Assembly: GCA_964620345.1 (NCBI GenBank)
Contig: CAZUHK010000056.1
Span: 1-15,498, forward strand
Origin: CAZUHK01 sp964620345
GTDB taxonomy: Bacteria; Planctomycetota; Phycisphaerae; Phycisphaerales; Zrk34
DNA length: 15,498 nucleotides
Direction: 5' to 3'
A program made the translations under genes and the position numbers. Under the pieces are notes generated by a model. The model was not told where the DNA came from and did not search any database. It saw only the letters and a program-made list of their open reading frames with translations. Of the stretch, positions 13,581 through 15,498 are shown in pieces (positions within the stretch are counted from its first letter, which is position 1; each line of letters opens with the position of its first letter).

Positions 13581-15005
13581 ATGAACTTGGCCCTGCGCAT
13601 CACTGGCGCATTGGTTCTCTTTTTTGGGGCGACCATGGCTAGCACCGTTGACGCCGAGCGGAAAACGCGCGAAGTCCCTATTCAATGGCGTCCGCCCGAG
13701 TCGTTTGATCCCGACGCTAAGGGCCTGGGCCTTCCACGACTGGACGGTGTTGAGCACACACTGCTTTACGATCCCAAGCCCAGCGCGTGCAATCTCGATG
13801 AAGGTGGGTCGGGGCGTTATGAGTCGTTGCGCCACGGCACGTACAGCCATCACCCGGAAATCGTGCTGTTTGAGGACAAGTTCATCGTTCACTGGACTCA
13901 GCACAGCGCCGACGAGAACGGCCCCGGCCAGCGCGTGCTCGCCAAGGTCGGCACCTTCAACGCAGACCGCAACGACATCGAGTGGGGCGGCGATGAGACG
14001 CTTGTCGAACTGGCGCCCGCGCCCGTGCCGGTCCGCCGGAAGAAGAAAGAGCACGACCCGGACCTGATCTACGAAACATTCGCCGGCTACCCCGAGCTCC
14101 AGATCATTGACGACAAGCTGTATCTGACCGGGCGGCTGTCATCGTGCCACGGCTGGGTCAATGATGTGAAGTATCACGGCGGCATGACCGAACCAATCCC
14201 GGCCGAACACTGGTCGGATCGACCCGGCAACGGGTTCCGTTACGATGTGTGGTGGGATATGGGCTGCCAGTACGTCCAGCAGTGGGGGCTTGAGGACGGA
14301 GAACTCGTGGCGACGTCGCAGCTTTTCAAGCGGAGCGAGCCGGTCGAGCAAGTGGAGGTCACACGGGGGCGGTTCAAGAAGGCGGTGGACCTTTTGGAGC
14401 CGTACGCCAATGCGAAGCCGTTCGCCGAGGCGCCTCGGACGATGCGTGAAGACGTGTTGCGTGGCGAGCCCCAGCCCTCGAATCACCGTGTGCCCAATTA
14501 TGCGCCCGGGACCTGGAAGCTGACCAGGGACGGGACCGATGGCTTGGCGCATCACGCCGAGTTCCGCCGGCCGGATGGGACATGGGTCGTTATCCGCGAC
14601 AACCTTGAAAACCCGGGCCACTACTACGCTGCGGAGAAGGGCGGGAAGGATGAAGTCTACCCGCCGGCTGTGCGAACCAACCTGTTCGGTCACGCCATGC
14701 CGGTGGCCGGTGAGTTGCCCGATGGTCGACCGTGGATCGTCTGCAATGACCGGTCGCGACGCCATATGTATCTCGTCCTCTCGGACGATGGCTACACGTT
14801 CGATCGCTCGTGGCTGCTGATGCACAACCCGCGCAAGCCCAGCGACGACGGGCTGCACAAAGGCGGCGGACCGCAGTACTTCCAGGCCGTCACCGTCGGC
14901 GAGAACATCTGGGTCGTCTACAGCATCACCAAAGAACAGATTGGCGTAACCCGTATCCCCTTCACAACCCTGCCAAAACCATCAGCGGAGACATCGACAC
15001 GCTGA
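13581..15005 (+). CDS. Secreted sialidase-like (BNR-type beta-propeller) protein
   Basis: A 474-residue exported protein. Residues 1-25 form a signal peptide ending at VDA before ERK. The rest looks like the planctomycete/verrucomicrobial group annotated as exo-alpha-sialidase or six-bladed propeller. HPEIVLFEDKFIVHWTQHS (91-109) resembles the first blade, SDDGYTFDRSWLL (401-413) is an Asp-box-like motif (S-x-D-G-x-T-F), and GPQYFQAVTVGENIWVVYSITKEQIGVTRIPF (430-461) is the typical closing blade. The catalytic Arg triad cannot be assigned by eye, so activity as a true sialidase is unproven; another glycoside target is possible. A clear AGGAG site supports ATG 13581. Base composition looks less GC-rich than the rnr region, and the gene lies between two insertion-sequence remnants, so it may have been acquired. 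Confidence 0.65.
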   Translation: MNLALRITGALVLFFGATMASTVDAERKTREVPIQWRPPESFDPDAKGLGLPRLDGVEHTLLYDPKPSACNLDEGGSGRYESLRHGTYSHHPEIVLFEDKFIVHWTQHSADENGPGQRVLAKVGTFNADRNDIEWGGDETLVELAPAPVPVRRKKKEHDPDLIYETFAGYPELQIIDDKLYLTGRLSSCHGWVNDVKYHGGMTEPIPAEHWSDRPGNGFRYDVWWDMGCQYVQQWGLEDGELVATSQLFKRSEPVEQVEVTRGRFKKAVDLLEPYANAKPFAEAPRTMREDVLRGEPQPSNHRVPNYAPGTWKLTRDGTDGLAHHAEFRRPDGTWVVIRDNLENPGHYYAAEKGGKDEVYPPAVRTNLFGHAMPVAGELPDGRPWIVCNDRSRRHMYLVLSDDGYTFDRSWLLMHNPRKPSDDGLHKGGGPQYFQAVTVGENIWVVYSITKEQIGVTRIPFTTLPKPSAETSTR

Positions 15006-15089
15006 TCATGAGGACCGGAAAAGAAACCATGAAAGCCGGGTCTGCCGGTGGGCGTTCGGATTGGGGGTCAATAGTCCCGATCGTGTATT

Positions 15090-15117
15090 TCGGAAGGTTC
15101 CGAGACACGCTTTCCGA
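15090..15117 (+). other. Alternative hairpins upstream of the IS110 fragment
   Basis: TCGGAAGGTTCCGA (15090-15103) is a 6-bp inverted repeat with a two-base centre. A second TTCCGA (15112-15117) can pair with the same TCGGAA arm. It lies in the 123-base gap between the sialidase-like gene and the IS110 ORF, where an IS110 left end would be expected. Confidence 0.35.
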
Positions 15118-15128
15118 GCAGAGCCGAC

Positions 15129-15377
15129 ATGTCAGTGATTCTCGCAATCGACCTGGGTCAGTACAAGTCCGTGGCCTGCACCTATCGCGGGGCGAAGGTG
15201 GAGCCGACGTATCAGACGGTGCGGACGGTTGCGGCGGTGGTGCGTGATCTGATCGTCGCAAGGGGGCAACGGGGCGGGGAGTCGATATTGAGGGTTTCGG
15301 CTTTTGGGTGGGGCGTCCGATGGGGTTCAGGGTTGATTGGGGGGCCGAAACGGTGTCGGATACCGGGTGGGTTGTGA
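15129..15377 (+). pseudogene. IS110-family transposase, N-terminal fragment
   Basis: MSVILAIDLGQYKSVACTYRGAKVEPTYQTV and the next dozen residues match the start of IS110-family (DEDD, RuvC-like) transposases; D8 would be the first catalytic Asp. After about residue 44 (near 15260) the sequence no longer resembles the family: the expected VVIEAC segment is missing, and the frame runs on with unrelated residues to a stop at 15377. Full-length members have roughly 300-400 residues. The element is therefore truncated, by deletion or by a later insertion. The remaining 121 bases to the right edge show no gene I can support. Confidence 0.65.
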
Positions 15378-15498
15378 CACACGCCAGCCGCCGATCGCGG
15401 CGTGCGGTGATGGGCGATGCTAAGCCGATGCCGCGCGGCCGCGTCCCCCCCGGCCGATCGCCACGCCGATGAGAACATCACGCCTCCGCCTTCGCCGA

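Noticed and set aside
15212..15481. Minus-strand ORF of 89 codons at the right edge
   Set aside because: It has a biased His/Arg/Pro composition, overlaps the IS110 fragment in antisense and shows no motif.

Overview
The window looks like chromosomal DNA from a high-GC planctomycete, probably of the Phycisphaerae type. The evidence is two formylglycine-type sulfatases, a sialidase-like secreted protein, a large PurL with a PurS-like N-terminus, and several families of short dispersed repeats of the kind seen in this phylum. The assignment is inference from gene content; there is no rRNA or other marker here. High GC makes long antisense shadow ORFs common.

Layout. Positions 1-3217 (minus strand) hold a sulfatase block: a complete sulfatase (3217-1820), a small DUF6572-like protein (1690-1337), and a second sulfatase (1340 to beyond the left edge) whose start overlaps the small gene in an ATGA. 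Positions 3349-8306 (minus) hold purL, a LEA14/WHy-domain lipoprotein and a short-chain dehydrogenase. From 8441 the genes run on the plus strand: RNase R, a small conserved protein, and a CNNM/CBS membrane protein. Positions 12588-13438 are a decayed IS5-family element with both terminal repeats and a TTA target duplication. It is followed by a secreted sialidase-like beta-propeller protein (13581-15005) and the N-terminal fragment of an IS110-family transposase (15129 to about 15260).

How the genes fit together. The sulfatases and the sialidase-like protein fit a polysaccharide- or glycoconjugate-degrading lifestyle. The sulfatases lack signal peptides, so they probably act on imported oligosaccharides. 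purL (purine synthesis) and rnr (RNA turnover) are housekeeping genes.

The most striking feature is the repeat ecology. At least four unrelated short repeat families occur between genes. Sequences matching three of them also appear inside the purL reading frame, apparently as in-frame insertions at up to four places. A fourth family supplies the last codons of the CNNM gene. purL also has a good promoter placed so close to its ATG that a leaderless transcript is predicted.
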